From: Mycobacterium montefiorense
Lineage (GTDB): Bacteria > Actinomycetota > Actinomycetes > Mycobacteriales > Mycobacteriaceae
DNA length: 64,000 nucleotides
Reading direction: 5' to 3'
Assembly: GCF_003112775.1 (NCBI RefSeq)
Contig: NZ_BFCH01000017.1
Coordinates: 310,001 to 374,000, forward strand
Position numbers and translations under genes: made by a program. Position 1 is the stretch's first letter; the number at the start of each line of letters is the position of its first letter. The notes under the pieces were generated by a model. The model worked only from the letters and a program-made list of their open reading frames with translations, ran no database searches and had not been told where the DNA came from. Below, one piece after another: positions 32,555-40,338 of this stretch.

Positions 32555-33468
32555 CGGAATTGGACGGTGCGGCGCGCCTCGATCCCGTGCTGCGCGCGGT
32601 GGCGACCACCCGGACGGCCTTCTCCCCGGCAGCGATCGAGCTGATGCGCGGGCCGTTCGATCAGCGCCGCCGGGACGCCGCACTGCTCACCGAGCTGCCG
32701 GGTGTACAAATCACCAGCGAGAACGTCGGTGTGGTTCCCGTCCGCATTTATCGCGGTGGGCCGTCGCCGGCACCGGTGGTCGTCTACTGCCACGCGGGCG
32801 GATTCGCGCTGGGCAATCTCGACACCGATCACCGGCAGTGCGCCGAGCTCGCCCGCCGCGGCCGCTGCACGGTGGTGTCGGTCGACTACCGGCTGGCCCC
32901 CGAGCACCCGTACCCGGCCGCGCTCAACGACGCGATCGCGGTGCTGAACTGGGTGGCTGGCAGTGCGGCGGAACTCGACGTCGACCCCGCGCGGCTGGCC
33001 GTAGCGGGCAGCAGCGCCGGCGGCACCCTGGCCGCATCCCTGGCGCAGCGCGCCGTCGACGGGTCGCTACCGCCCGTCGTGTTCCAGCTGCTGCACCAGC
33101 CGGTGCTCGACGATCGCGCTACCGCGTCGAAATCGGAGTTTCGCACCAGCCCGGCCTTCGACGGCGAGGCAGCCGAACTGATGTGGGGCTACTACCTGGG
33201 CGAAGGATCGCCGGATGCCGTGCCGGCGCGGCGCGCCGAATTGCGTGGTCTGCCGTCAGCTTTGATCACCTGTGCAGAAATCGATCCGTTCCGCGACGAA
33301 GCGATCGACTACGCGCTGCGGCTACTGCGCGCCGGAGTCTGTACCGAGCTGCACGTGTTTGCGCGCACCTGCCACGGCTTCGATTCGCTGCTACCCGATT
33401 GGTCGGACTCGCAGCGGCTGTTCGCGCTGCAAGGCAATGCCCTGACGAACGCCTTCTACGGCAACTAG
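32551..33468 (+). CDS. Hormone-sensitive-lipase-type alpha/beta hydrolase
   Basis: A 305-residue esterase from ATG 32551, coupled to the BVMO. The oxyanion motif reads YCHAGGFALGN (HAGGF in place of the usual HGGGF), the nucleophile elbow is GSSAGG, and the acid and His are in ITCAEIDPFRDEAIDY and TCHGFDS. YRLAPEHPYPAAL is typical for this bacterial HSL family. It would open the ester or lactone produced by the Baeyer-Villiger enzyme; this role is inferred from position. It is the last gene of the coupled run. Confidence 0.9.
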   Translation: MTELDGAARLDPVLRAVATTRTAFSPAAIELMRGPFDQRRRDAALLTELPGVQITSENVGVVPVRIYRGGPSPAPVVVYCHAGGFALGNLDTDHRQCAELARRGRCTVVSVDYRLAPEHPYPAALNDAIAVLNWVAGSAAELDVDPARLAVAGSSAGGTLAASLAQRAVDGSLPPVVFQLLHQPVLDDRATASKSEFRTSPAFDGEAAELMWGYYLGEGSPDAVPARRAELRGLPSALITCAEIDPFRDEAIDYALRLLRAGVCTELHVFARTCHGFDSLLPDWSDSQRLFALQGNALTNAFYGN

Positions 33469-33504
33469 CGCGGCGTTCGGCGCGAAACATGCTGGAATAC
33501 AGCC

Positions 33505-33990
33505 ATGGCTATCGTCCCGCCGGCACCAGCGCAGCTCACCAGCAGCGAGTTCCCGGTGCTGTGGCCGGTGGGCACCCGGTGGGCCGACAACGACATGTTC
33601 GGCCATCTCAACAACGCGGTCTACTACCAGCTGTTCGACACCGCGATCAACGCCTTCATCACCCTGGGCACCGGGCTTGACCCGGTCACCATGCCGGCGC
33701 TGGGCGTCGTCGCCGAATCGGGCTGCCGCTATTTCTCCGAGCTGAAATTCCCACAAAGCCTCGAGGTGGGCCTGGCCGTGACACGGCTGGGCCGCAGCAG
33801 CGTCACCTACCGGCTCGGCGTGTTCGAGTCCAAACAGGGCTCGCAAGAAGGCCAGCCGCCGCGACCGGTCACCGCGCTCGGACATTGGGTGCACGTCTAC
33901 GTCGACCGGGCCAGCCGCAAATCCGTTCCGATTCCCGACCCCATCCGCACCCTGCTGTCGACGGCCTGCGTCGAGGACGAATCGGCTTAG
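33505..33990 (+). CDS. Hot-dog acyl-CoA thioesterase (Rv0163 counterpart)
   Basis: A 161-residue 4HBT-fold protein from ATG 33505. WADNDMFGHLNNAVYYQLFDTAINAFI is the 4-hydroxybenzoyl-CoA-thioesterase signature, with Asp in DMFGHLNN as the likely catalytic residue, then ESGCRYFSELKFPQSLEVGLAVTRLGRSSVTYRLGVF. It is the point at which synteny with M. tuberculosis resumes (Rv0163). It is followed by TB18.5 after 55 bp on the same strand. Substrate unknown. Confidence 0.88.
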   Translation: MAIVPPAPAQLTSSEFPVLWPVGTRWADNDMFGHLNNAVYYQLFDTAINAFITLGTGLDPVTMPALGVVAESGCRYFSELKFPQSLEVGLAVTRLGRSSVTYRLGVFESKQGSQEGQPPRPVTALGHWVHVYVDRASRKSVPIPDPIRTLLSTACVEDESA

Positions 33991-34045
33991 CGCCCGAGAT
34001 ACCGCCCTGCGCCGGGACTTTCGCTTGCCCGGCTATGCTTCGCCC

Positions 34046-34486
34046 ATGCCCGTTTTGAGCAAAACCGTCGAGGTCGACGCCAACGCCGACGCGATCATGG
34101 CCATCGTCGCCGACTTCGAGCGGTACCCGGACTGGAGCGAGGGCGCAAAGGGCTGCTGGGTGCTTGCCCGCTACGACGACGGCCGGCCCAGCCAGATTCG
34201 CCTGGACGCCGCCTACCAAGGCTTCGAGGGAACCTTCATTCAGGCCATCTACTACCCGGGACCGAACCAGATTCAGACCGTCCTGCAGCAGGGCGAGCTG
34301 TTCAAGAAACAGGAACAGCTGTTCAGCGTCGTGGAAATGGGCGCCGCGAGCTTGCTCACCGTGGACATCGACGTCGAACCGTCGATGCCGGTGCCCGCGC
34401 CGATGGTGAAGATGATGCTGAACAACGTGCTCGACCACCTGGCCGACAACCTCAAGAAGCGCGCCGAACAGCTAGCCGCCAGCTAA
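34046..34486 (+). CDS. TB18.5 family protein, SRPBCC fold (Rv0164 counterpart)
   Basis: A 146-residue protein from ATG 34046 (upstream in-frame ATG 34025 gives 153; the M. tuberculosis annotation is longer at the N-terminus). The sequence PVLSKTVEVDANADAIMAIVADFERYPDWSEGAKGCWV, then QIQTVLQQGELFKKQEQLFSVV and MVKMMLNNVLDHLADNLK, matches M. tuberculosis TB18.5 nearly throughout. The fold is START-like/polyketide cyclase, binding a hydrophobic ligand; the function is unknown, and TB18.5 is known as a culture-filtrate T-cell antigen. It lies convergent to mce1R. Confidence 0.92.
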   Translation: MPVLSKTVEVDANADAIMAIVADFERYPDWSEGAKGCWVLARYDDGRPSQIRLDAAYQGFEGTFIQAIYYPGPNQIQTVLQQGELFKKQEQLFSVVEMGAASLLTVDIDVEPSMPVPAPMVKMMLNNVLDHLADNLKKRAEQLAAS

Positions 34487-34503
34487 TTGCGCATTGCGGC
34501 AGG

Positions 34504-34560
34504 CGAGATTGACGTTAGCGTGCTGACCCCTCGTGTTTCTTCGCGCCAACGTCAATCTCG
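34504..34560. terminator. Long-armed inverted repeat between TB18.5 and mce1R
   Basis: CGAGATTGACGTT (34504-34516) and its perfect complement AACGTCAATCTCG (34548-34560) enclose a 31-base loop, with three more pairs possible inside. It sits between two convergent genes, where a bidirectional terminator is expected. The loop is long for a simple terminator, so it may also be a dispersed repeat unit. Confidence 0.6.
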
Positions 34561-34575
34561 ATAAGCATCGCCGGG

Positions 34576-35253
34576 CTAACCGAAAATCCCGGCCCCGTTC
34601 AGCATTTCGGTGAGCCGCCGTGCGGCGTCGGTGAATTGCCAGACCGTGTGCTCGATCACCGCGGGTGTGTCGCGGCGGCGCAGCGCGGCGATCAACTGCC
34701 GATGATTCTCGACCGCGGCGACACCCCACTGCGGGTCGCCGGCGTACACCAGCACCGGCATATACCGGGCGGCGTTGAGCAGGAACCAGGCCAGTTTGAT
34801 CCGCCCGCTGGCCTGGTTGAAGACGCGATGGAACGAGAACTCGATGCCCGCGATGGTTTCGGGATCACTGGAGCCCACGGCCGCGACAAGCGAATTGTTG
34901 ATGCGCTCGAGCTCGTCGATTTCGGTCTCGGTGATGTGATCGGTGGCCGCCTCGGCCAGTTCCCGGGCGATAGTCGCCTGCAGCCAGAAAATGTCGTCGA
35001 TGTCCCGGCGGCTCAGCGGGAGCACCACATGGCCGCGGTGCGGCTCCAGTTGCACCATGCCCTCACCGCGAAGCTTCAGCAACGCTTCGCGCACCGGTGT
35101 GACACTGACCCCGAGTTCGGCCGCGGTCTCGTCGAGGCGTATGAAGGTGCCCGGGCGCAACGCGCCGGACATGATCGCGGCCCTCAGGTGCCCGGCGACC
35201 TCGTCCGACAGCTGCGCCCGGCGCAGCTGTCGCCGCCTGCCGTGGGGTCGCAT
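34576..35253 (-). CDS. mce1R: GntR (FadR-type) repressor of the mce1 operon
   Basis: A 225-residue GntR regulator from ATG 35253; GTG 35271 or TTG 35304 are possible longer starts. The winged helix, LRAAIMSGALRPGTFIRLDETAAELGVSVTPVREALLKLRGEGMV, is at about residues 23-66, followed by the all-helical FCD effector domain with DDIFWLQATIARELAE and the metal/ligand His in SFHRVFNQASG. It faces fadD5 exactly as Rv0165c (Mce1R) does in M. tuberculosis, where it represses mce1 inside the host cell. The long intergenic region carries an 8-bp-arm inverted repeat that is the likely operator. Confidence 0.92.
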   Translation of the reverse strand: MRPHGRRRQLRRAQLSDEVAGHLRAAIMSGALRPGTFIRLDETAAELGVSVTPVREALLKLRGEGMVQLEPHRGHVVLPLSRRDIDDIFWLQATIARELAEAATDHITETEIDELERINNSLVAAVGSSDPETIAGIEFSFHRVFNQASGRIKLAWFLLNAARYMPVLVYAGDPQWGVAAVENHRQLIAALRRRDTPAVIEHTVWQFTDAARRLTEMLNGAGIFG

Positions 35254-35297
35254 AGATAGAGGTACGTTCACGTGGGTTGCCAGGGCTTTCGGGGCGG

Positions 35298-35341
35298 TTT
35301 TCAATGATTTTTCAGGGCGTTTTCAGAGCGTTTTCAGGGCG
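35298..35341. repeat. Four TTTTCA units at exact 11-bp spacing
   Basis: TTTTCA starts at 35298, 35309, 35320 and 35331; the last three are near-perfect 11-bp tandem units (TTTTCAGRGCG). They lie just upstream of mce1R in the divergent promoter region. Spacing of one helical turn means the T-tracts add up to a bend, or present repeated contacts on one DNA face. Confidence 0.65.
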
Positions 35342-35371
35342 TAACAGGGCTTGTCATCAGGGCGGTAAAGC

Positions 35372-35397
35372 CATAGTGTGACCCACACAACACTATG
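35372..35397. promoter_or_regulatory. Likely Mce1R operator
   Basis: CATAGTGT, ten bases, ACACTATG is a perfect 8-bp-arm inverted repeat 55 bp upstream of the fadD5 start, in the gap between mce1R and fadD5. In M. tuberculosis Mce1R acts in this same intergenic region; whether this exact sequence is bound is inference. Confidence 0.6.
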
Positions 35398-35452
35398 TTT
35401 TATCAAATATCAACCTGTCGCAAGCGGTGCGCGAGTGAAGGGAAGGCATTAG

Positions 35453-37111
35453 TTGACCGCGCAACTTGCTAGCCACGAGGCACAAGCATCGCAGCCGTCA
35501 CACCCGCACGAGCAGCCGTATCTGGCCCGGCGCCAGAACTGGGTCAACCAGCTCGAGCGGCACGCGCTGATGCAGCCGCAAGCTGTCGCGCTGCGGTTCA
35601 CCGGGAAGACTCTGACCTGGGCTGACCTGCAGCGACGGGTCGGCGCGCTGGCCGGAGCGCTGCACCGCCGCGGGGTCGGCTCCGGCGACCGGGTGATGAT
35701 TTTGATGCTCAACCGCCCCGAGTTCGTCGAGGCGATGCTGGCCGCCAACTTGCTCGGGGCTATCGCGGTTCCGCTGAACTTCCGGCTCACCCCGTCCGAA
35801 ATCGCTCTCCTGGTCGAAGACTGCGAAGCGCGGGTCATGGTCACCGAAGCCGTGCTGGCCCCGGTGGCCACCGGGGCCCGCGACATTCAGCCGCTGCTGG
35901 GCACGGTGATCGTGGCCGGCGGGGCAGGCGACGACAGCGTGCTGGGTTACGAAGACCTGGTCGACGAGCCCGGCGGCGCGGCCGAGTCGGCGGATGTCCC
36001 CAACGATTCGCCGGCGCTGATCATGTACACCTCGGGCACCACCGGGCGTCCCAAGGGCGCGGTGCTCACCCACACCAACTTGACCGGGCAGACGATGACC
36101 GGGCTCTACACCAACGGCGCCGACATCAACAACGACGTCGGCTTCGTGGGTGTCCCGTTGTTCCACATCGCCGGGGTGGGCAACCTGCTGGGTGGGCTGC
36201 TGCTGGGCTTGCCGACGGTGATCTATCCGCTCGGTGCGTTTGACCCGGGCCAGCTGCTCGACGTGCTGGCGGCCGAGAAGGTCACCGGCATCTTCCTGGT
36301 ACCTGCCCAATGGCAGGCGGTCTGCGCCGAACAGCAAGCCCACCCCCGTGACCTGAAGCTGCGGATCATGTCGTGGGGCGCGGCGCCCGCTCCAGATGCG
36401 CTGCTGCGGGAGATGTCGGCGACATTCCCCGGTACCCAGATTTTGGCCGCGTTCGGCCAGACCGAGATGTCTCCGGTCACCTGCATGTTGCTGGGCGAGG
36501 ACGCGATCCGTAAGCGCGGATCGGTCGGCAAGGTGATCCCGACGGTCGCCGCCCGCGTGGTCGACGAAAACATGAACGACGTGCCGATCGGTGAGGTCGG
36601 TGAAATCGTCTATCGGGCACCCACATTGATGAGCGGTTACTGGAACAATCCGGAGGCCACCGCGGAGGCGTTTGCGGGCGGCTGGTTCCATTCCGGCGAC
36701 CTCGTCCGGATGGACGAGGAGGGCTACATCTGGGTGGTGGACCGCAAGAAGGACATGATCATCTCCGGCGGCGAGAACATCTACTGCGCCGAGGTGGAGA
36801 ACGTTCTCGCCGGTCATCCCGGCATCGTCGAGGTCGCGGTCATTGGCCGCACCCACGAAAAGTGGGGCGAGGTGCCGATCGCGATCGTGGCCATCACCGA
36901 GGACGGACCGCGCCTGGATGACCTGGACGGGTTCTTGACTGAGCGGCTCGCACGCTACAAGCACCCCAAGGCGCTCGAGATCGTCGATGCGCTGCCCCGG
37001 AATCCGGCCGGTAAGGTCCTCAAGACTGAGTTGCGGGTTCGCTACGGAAACGCGGACCCGGCTCAAAAGCAGGCTACTTCAAGGGATTTCACGGCAGGAG
37101 ACGAAAGCTGA
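35453..37111 (+). CDS. fadD5: Fatty-acid-CoA ligase FadD5
   Basis: A 552-residue acyl-CoA synthetase starting at TTG 35453 behind GAAGGGAAGG; no ATG is available and MTAQLASH matches the M. tuberculosis FadD5 start. The ATP-binding P-loop YTSGTTGRPKG is at residues 192-202, with AFGQTEMSPVTCMLLGEDA, GYWNNPEATAEAF and the hinge/lysine region GGWFHSGDLVRMDEEGYIWVVDRKKDMIISGGENIYCAEVEN, and the catalytic Lys in NPAGKVLKTELR. FadD5 activates fatty or mycolic acids taken up by or recycled through Mce1. It is the first gene of the mce1 operon. Confidence 0.96.
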   Translation: MTAQLASHEAQASQPSHPHEQPYLARRQNWVNQLERHALMQPQAVALRFTGKTLTWADLQRRVGALAGALHRRGVGSGDRVMILMLNRPEFVEAMLAANLLGAIAVPLNFRLTPSEIALLVEDCEARVMVTEAVLAPVATGARDIQPLLGTVIVAGGAGDDSVLGYEDLVDEPGGAAESADVPNDSPALIMYTSGTTGRPKGAVLTHTNLTGQTMTGLYTNGADINNDVGFVGVPLFHIAGVGNLLGGLLLGLPTVIYPLGAFDPGQLLDVLAAEKVTGIFLVPAQWQAVCAEQQAHPRDLKLRIMSWGAAPAPDALLREMSATFPGTQILAAFGQTEMSPVTCMLLGEDAIRKRGSVGKVIPTVAARVVDENMNDVPIGEVGEIVYRAPTLMSGYWNNPEATAEAFAGGWFHSGDLVRMDEEGYIWVVDRKKDMIISGGENIYCAEVENVLAGHPGIVEVAVIGRTHEKWGEVPIAIVAITEDGPRLDDLDGFLTERLARYKHPKALEIVDALPRNPAGKVLKTELRVRYGNADPAQKQATSRDFTAGDES

Positions 37112-37356
37112 TCGATACTGTAACGTTTGCCCACCGTTGACGAAGGGTTAATTGTGCAGATGCAGTTCACACCTGCTTGGCCATCGGGTACATTCCTGTG
37201 GTCTCCGTTACTACTTGCCAGTAGGGAGTCGGTGGTCACACATGTGGATCCGGGGCAAGGTGGGGCATTCCCCAGCCGCCCGGCGGCGAAGGAGCTAGGC
37301 GTGCGACACGATTCGTGGCGCCGCGAGACGAGCGGTACCGGCGTAAGGGGGCAGTG
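37112..37356 (+). promoter_or_regulatory. fadD5-yrbE1A spacer, possible internal promoter
   Basis: These 245 bases hold no convincing gene; a 77-codon frame (37127-37360) ends 4 bp into yrbE1A and lacks good composition. TTGACG at 37137-37142 followed by an AT-rich stretch (GGGTTAATTG) could be a promoter, and AAGGGGG precedes the yrbE1A start. The equivalent M. tuberculosis spacer has been reported to carry promoter activity. A separate promoter here would uncouple the transporter from FadD5. Confidence 0.45.
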
Positions 37357-38160
37357 GTGACGACGTCGTCGGGTCCGCACTTGGCCGGCTACCTGCGCGA
37401 CCAGCTGGAGCCACCGCTGACGCTGATCGGCGGCTTCTTCCGGATGTGTGTTCTGACCGGCAGGGCGTTGCTACGTCGGCCATTCCAGTGGCGCGAGTTC
37501 ATCTTGCAGTGCTGGTTCATCATGCGGGTCGCATTCCTGCCGACAGTCTTTGTCTCGATCCCGCTCACCGTGCTGCTGATCTTCACCCTCAACGTGCTGC
37601 TGGCCCAGTTCGGTGCCGCCGACCTGTCCGGCGCCGGCGCCGCGATCGGTGCGGTCACCCAGCTCGGCCCGTTGACTACGGTGCTGGTGGTGGCCGGCGC
37701 CGGATCGACCGCGATCTGCGCCGACCTGGGCGCGCGCAACATCCGCGAGGAAATCGACGCGATGGAAGTGCTTGGCATCGACCCGATCCACCGGCTGGTG
37801 GTGCCCCGGGTGCTCGCCGCGACCCTGGTCGCCACGCTGTTGAACGGCCTGGTCATCACCGTTGGCCTGGTGGGTGGTTACCTGTTCGGGGTGTACCTGC
37901 AGAATGTCTCGGGCGGCGCCTACCTGGCGACCCTGACCACGATCACCGGGCTGCCCGAGGTCGTCATCGCGACCATCAAGGCCGCGATCTTCGGCCTGAT
38001 CGCCGGCCTCGTCGGCTGCTTCCGCGGGCTGACGGTGCGCGGCGGCTCCAAGGGCCTGGGCACTGCCGTCAACGAAACCGTGGTGCTCTGCGTCGTCGCG
38101 CTGTACGCGGTGAACGTCGTGCTGACCACGATCGGCGTGCGATTCGGGACGGGGCACTGA
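37357..38160 (+). CDS. yrbE1A: Mce1 transporter permease YrbE1A
   Basis: A 267-residue MlaE-type permease starting at GTG 37357 (VTTSSGPHLAGYLRDQL aligns with the M. tuberculosis start; GTG 37354 is one codon earlier). Five or six membrane helices are visible, and the cytoplasmic coupling-helix region GARNIREEIDAMEVLGIDPIHRLVVPR (the EExDAxxVMG-like signature) contacts the ATPase. With YrbE1B it forms the membrane core of the Mce1 importer; the ATPase MceG is encoded elsewhere. The end is 1 bp before the yrbE1B start. Confidence 0.96.
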   Translation: MTTSSGPHLAGYLRDQLEPPLTLIGGFFRMCVLTGRALLRRPFQWREFILQCWFIMRVAFLPTVFVSIPLTVLLIFTLNVLLAQFGAADLSGAGAAIGAVTQLGPLTTVLVVAGAGSTAICADLGARNIREEIDAMEVLGIDPIHRLVVPRVLAATLVATLLNGLVITVGLVGGYLFGVYLQNVSGGAYLATLTTITGLPEVVIATIKAAIFGLIAGLVGCFRGLTVRGGSKGLGTAVNETVVLCVVALYAVNVVLTTIGVRFGTGH

Positions 38161-38161
38161 C

Positions 38162-39031
38162 ATGACCAACGTCGCCGTATTGCGCTCCCGCTTCCCGCGG
38201 GCAGCCGAAAACCTGAATCGCTATGGCGGTGCCGCCGGCCGCGGCCTCGACGACATCGGCCGGATGGCCTGGTTCGGCGCGGTGGCGCTCGGACATGTCC
38301 CGCATGCGCTGCGCAACTACCGCAAGGAGACCCTGCGGCTTATCGCCCAAATCGGCATGGGCACCGGCGCCATGGCCGTTATTGGCGGCACCGTCGCCAT
38401 CGTCGGCTTCGTCACGCTGTCCGGTAGCTCCCTGGTAGCCATCCAGGGTTTCGCGTCCCTGGGAAATATCGGCGTTGAGGCTTTCACCGGCTTCTTCGCC
38501 GCACTGATCAACGTCCGCATCGCCGCCCCCGTCGTCACCGGCATTGCGATGGCCGCCACCGTCGGCGCCGGCGCCACCGCCGAGCTCGGCGCCATGCGGA
38601 TCAGCGAAGAGATTGACGCCCTGGAAGTGATGGGCATCAAGTCGATCTCGTTCCTGGCGACCACCCGGATCATGGCCGGGCTGGTGGTGATCATCCCGAT
38701 CTACTCGATGGCGATCATCATGACTTTCCTGTCCCCGCAGATCACCACGACGGTGATCTACGGACAGTCCAACGGCACCTATGACCACTACTTCCGGACG
38801 TTCCTGCGACCCGATGACGTGTTCTGGTCATTCGTGGAGGCCATCCTGATCACGGGAGTCGTGATGATCACCCACTGCTTCTACGGCTACAACGCCGGCG
38901 GCGGACCCGTCGGCGTCGGCGAGGCCGTCGGTCGCTCGATGCGCTTCTCACTGGTTTCGGTGCAGGTTGTCGTGTTGTCCGCCGCGTTGGCGCTTTACGG
39001 CGTCAACCCGAACTTCGCCCTAACGGTGTAA
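38162..39031 (+). CDS. yrbE1B: Mce1 transporter permease YrbE1B
   Basis: A 289-residue MlaE-type permease from ATG 38162. The coupling signature MRISEEIDALEVMGIKSISFLATTRIMAGL is at about residue 145-175, with hydrophobic segments before and after, and an extended N-terminus. It pairs with YrbE1A in the inner membrane. The terminal TAATG shares a base with the mce1A start, so translation is coupled. Sequence and order match Rv0168. Confidence 0.96.
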   Translation: MTNVAVLRSRFPRAAENLNRYGGAAGRGLDDIGRMAWFGAVALGHVPHALRNYRKETLRLIAQIGMGTGAMAVIGGTVAIVGFVTLSGSSLVAIQGFASLGNIGVEAFTGFFAALINVRIAAPVVTGIAMAATVGAGATAELGAMRISEEIDALEVMGIKSISFLATTRIMAGLVVIIPIYSMAIIMTFLSPQITTTVIYGQSNGTYDHYFRTFLRPDDVFWSFVEAILITGVVMITHCFYGYNAGGGPVGVGEAVGRSMRFSLVSVQVVVLSAALALYGVNPNFALTV

Positions 39032-40338
39032 TGCCCATGACCCGACCCGGAAAAATCAACGCATCGCGGACACCGCCCTACAAGTTGGCGGGCATCGGCT
39101 TGATGGTCGTTGGTGCGCTCGTTTTCGTGATGGTCTACGGGCAGTTCCGTGGCGACTTCACCCCCAAAACCAAGTTGACGATGCTGGCCGCGCGGGCCGG
39201 GCTGGTGATGGACCCGGGCTCGAAGGTCACCTACAACGGAGTCGAGATCGGCCGGGTGGACACCATCTCCGAGATCGTCCGCGACGGCAAGCCCGCGGCC
39301 AAGTTCACCCTGGACGTCTACCCCAGGTACCTGTCGCTGATCCCATCCAACGTGAACGCCGACATCAAGGCCACCACGGTGTTCGGTGGCAAGTATGTGT
39401 CGCTGACGACGCCGCAGAACCCGTCGCCGCAAAAGCTCAGCGCGTCGTCGGTGATCGACGCGAGGTCGGTGACGACGGAGATCAACACGTTGTTCCAGAC
39501 CATCACCTCGATCTCGGAGAAGGTGGATCCGGTCAAGCTGAACCTGACGCTCAGCGCGGCCGCGCAATCGCTGGCCGGCTTGGGCGACAAGTTCGGGCAG
39601 TCGATCGTCAACGCCAACGCCGTCCTCGACGACGTCAACCCGCAGATGCCGCAGATCCGCCACGACATCCAACAGCTGGCCGGCCTTGGTGACACCTACG
39701 CCAACGCCTCGCCGGACCTGTTCGACTTCCTCAACAACGCGGTCGTCACCTCCCGCACGATCAACCAGCAGCAAAAGGACTTGGATCAAGCGCTGTTGTC
39801 GGCGGCCGGGTTCGGCAACACCGGTGCGGAGATCTTCGAGAAGGGCGGGCCGTATCTGGCACGCGGCGCCCAGGACCTGGTGCCGACGGCACAGCTGCTG
39901 GACACTTACAGCCCGGAGATCTTCTGCACGCTGCGCAACTACCACGACATCGAGCCCAAGGCCGCCTCGTTCCTCGCCGGCAACGGGTACTCGCTGAACG
40001 CCCACACCGAGGCGCTCTCCGGCCTTGGCCTGTTGGCCAACCCCGTCTCGGCGGTAGCCACGATCGCCAGCTTGGTCGGCGGCCTCGCCGGGGTAGTCGG
40101 TGGAGCGCCGAACCCCTACATCTATCCCGAGAACCTGCCGCGAGTGAACGCCCGCGGTGGCCCGGGCGGTGCGCCGGGTTGCTGGCAGCACATCACCCAT
40201 GACCTTTGGCCCGCACCCGAGTTGGTGATGGACTCCGGCAACAGCATCGCGCCGTACAACCACCTCGACACCGGTTCGCCCTACGTAATCGAGTATGTGT
40301 GGGGCCGTCAGGTAGGGGATAACACGATCAACCCATGA
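39031..40338 (+). CDS. mce1A: Mce1A substrate-binding protein
   Basis: A 435-residue Mce protein from ATG 39031 (ATG 39037 possible). One N-terminal helix (residues 12-32) anchors it; the MlaD/MCE domain follows with LVMDPGSKVTYNGVEIGRVDTISEI and FGGKYVSLTTPQNP, then a long helical segment with EINTLFQTITSISEKVDPVKLNLTLSAAA. The C-terminal NPYIYPENLPRVNARGGPGGAPGCWQ is highly conserved. It is shorter than the 454-residue M. tuberculosis protein, the missing part being a hydrophobic loop around residue 325-345. Mce1A-F form the periplasm-spanning lipid conduit. The end overlaps mce1B by 4 bp. Confidence 0.96.
   Translation: MPMTRPGKINASRTPPYKLAGIGLMVVGALVFVMVYGQFRGDFTPKTKLTMLAARAGLVMDPGSKVTYNGVEIGRVDTISEIVRDGKPAAKFTLDVYPRYLSLIPSNVNADIKATTVFGGKYVSLTTPQNPSPQKLSASSVIDARSVTTEINTLFQTITSISEKVDPVKLNLTLSAAAQSLAGLGDKFGQSIVNANAVLDDVNPQMPQIRHDIQQLAGLGDTYANASPDLFDFLNNAVVTSRTINQQQKDLDQALLSAAGFGNTGAEIFEKGGPYLARGAQDLVPTAQLLDTYSPEIFCTLRNYHDIEPKAASFLAGNGYSLNAHTEALSGLGLLANPVSAVATIASLVGGLAGVVGGAPNPYIYPENLPRVNARGGPGGAPGCWQHITHDLWPAPELVMDSGNSIAPYNHLDTGSPYVIEYVWGRQVGDNTINP

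Noticed and set aside
35498..37066. A 522-codon minus-strand frame
   Set aside because: It is fully antisense to fadD5 in the usual codon-bias shadow frame.
37127..37360. A 77-codon frame in the fadD5-yrbE1A spacer
   Set aside because: Its start lacks a ribosome site and it runs into yrbE1A out of frame; the spacer reads better as regulatory.
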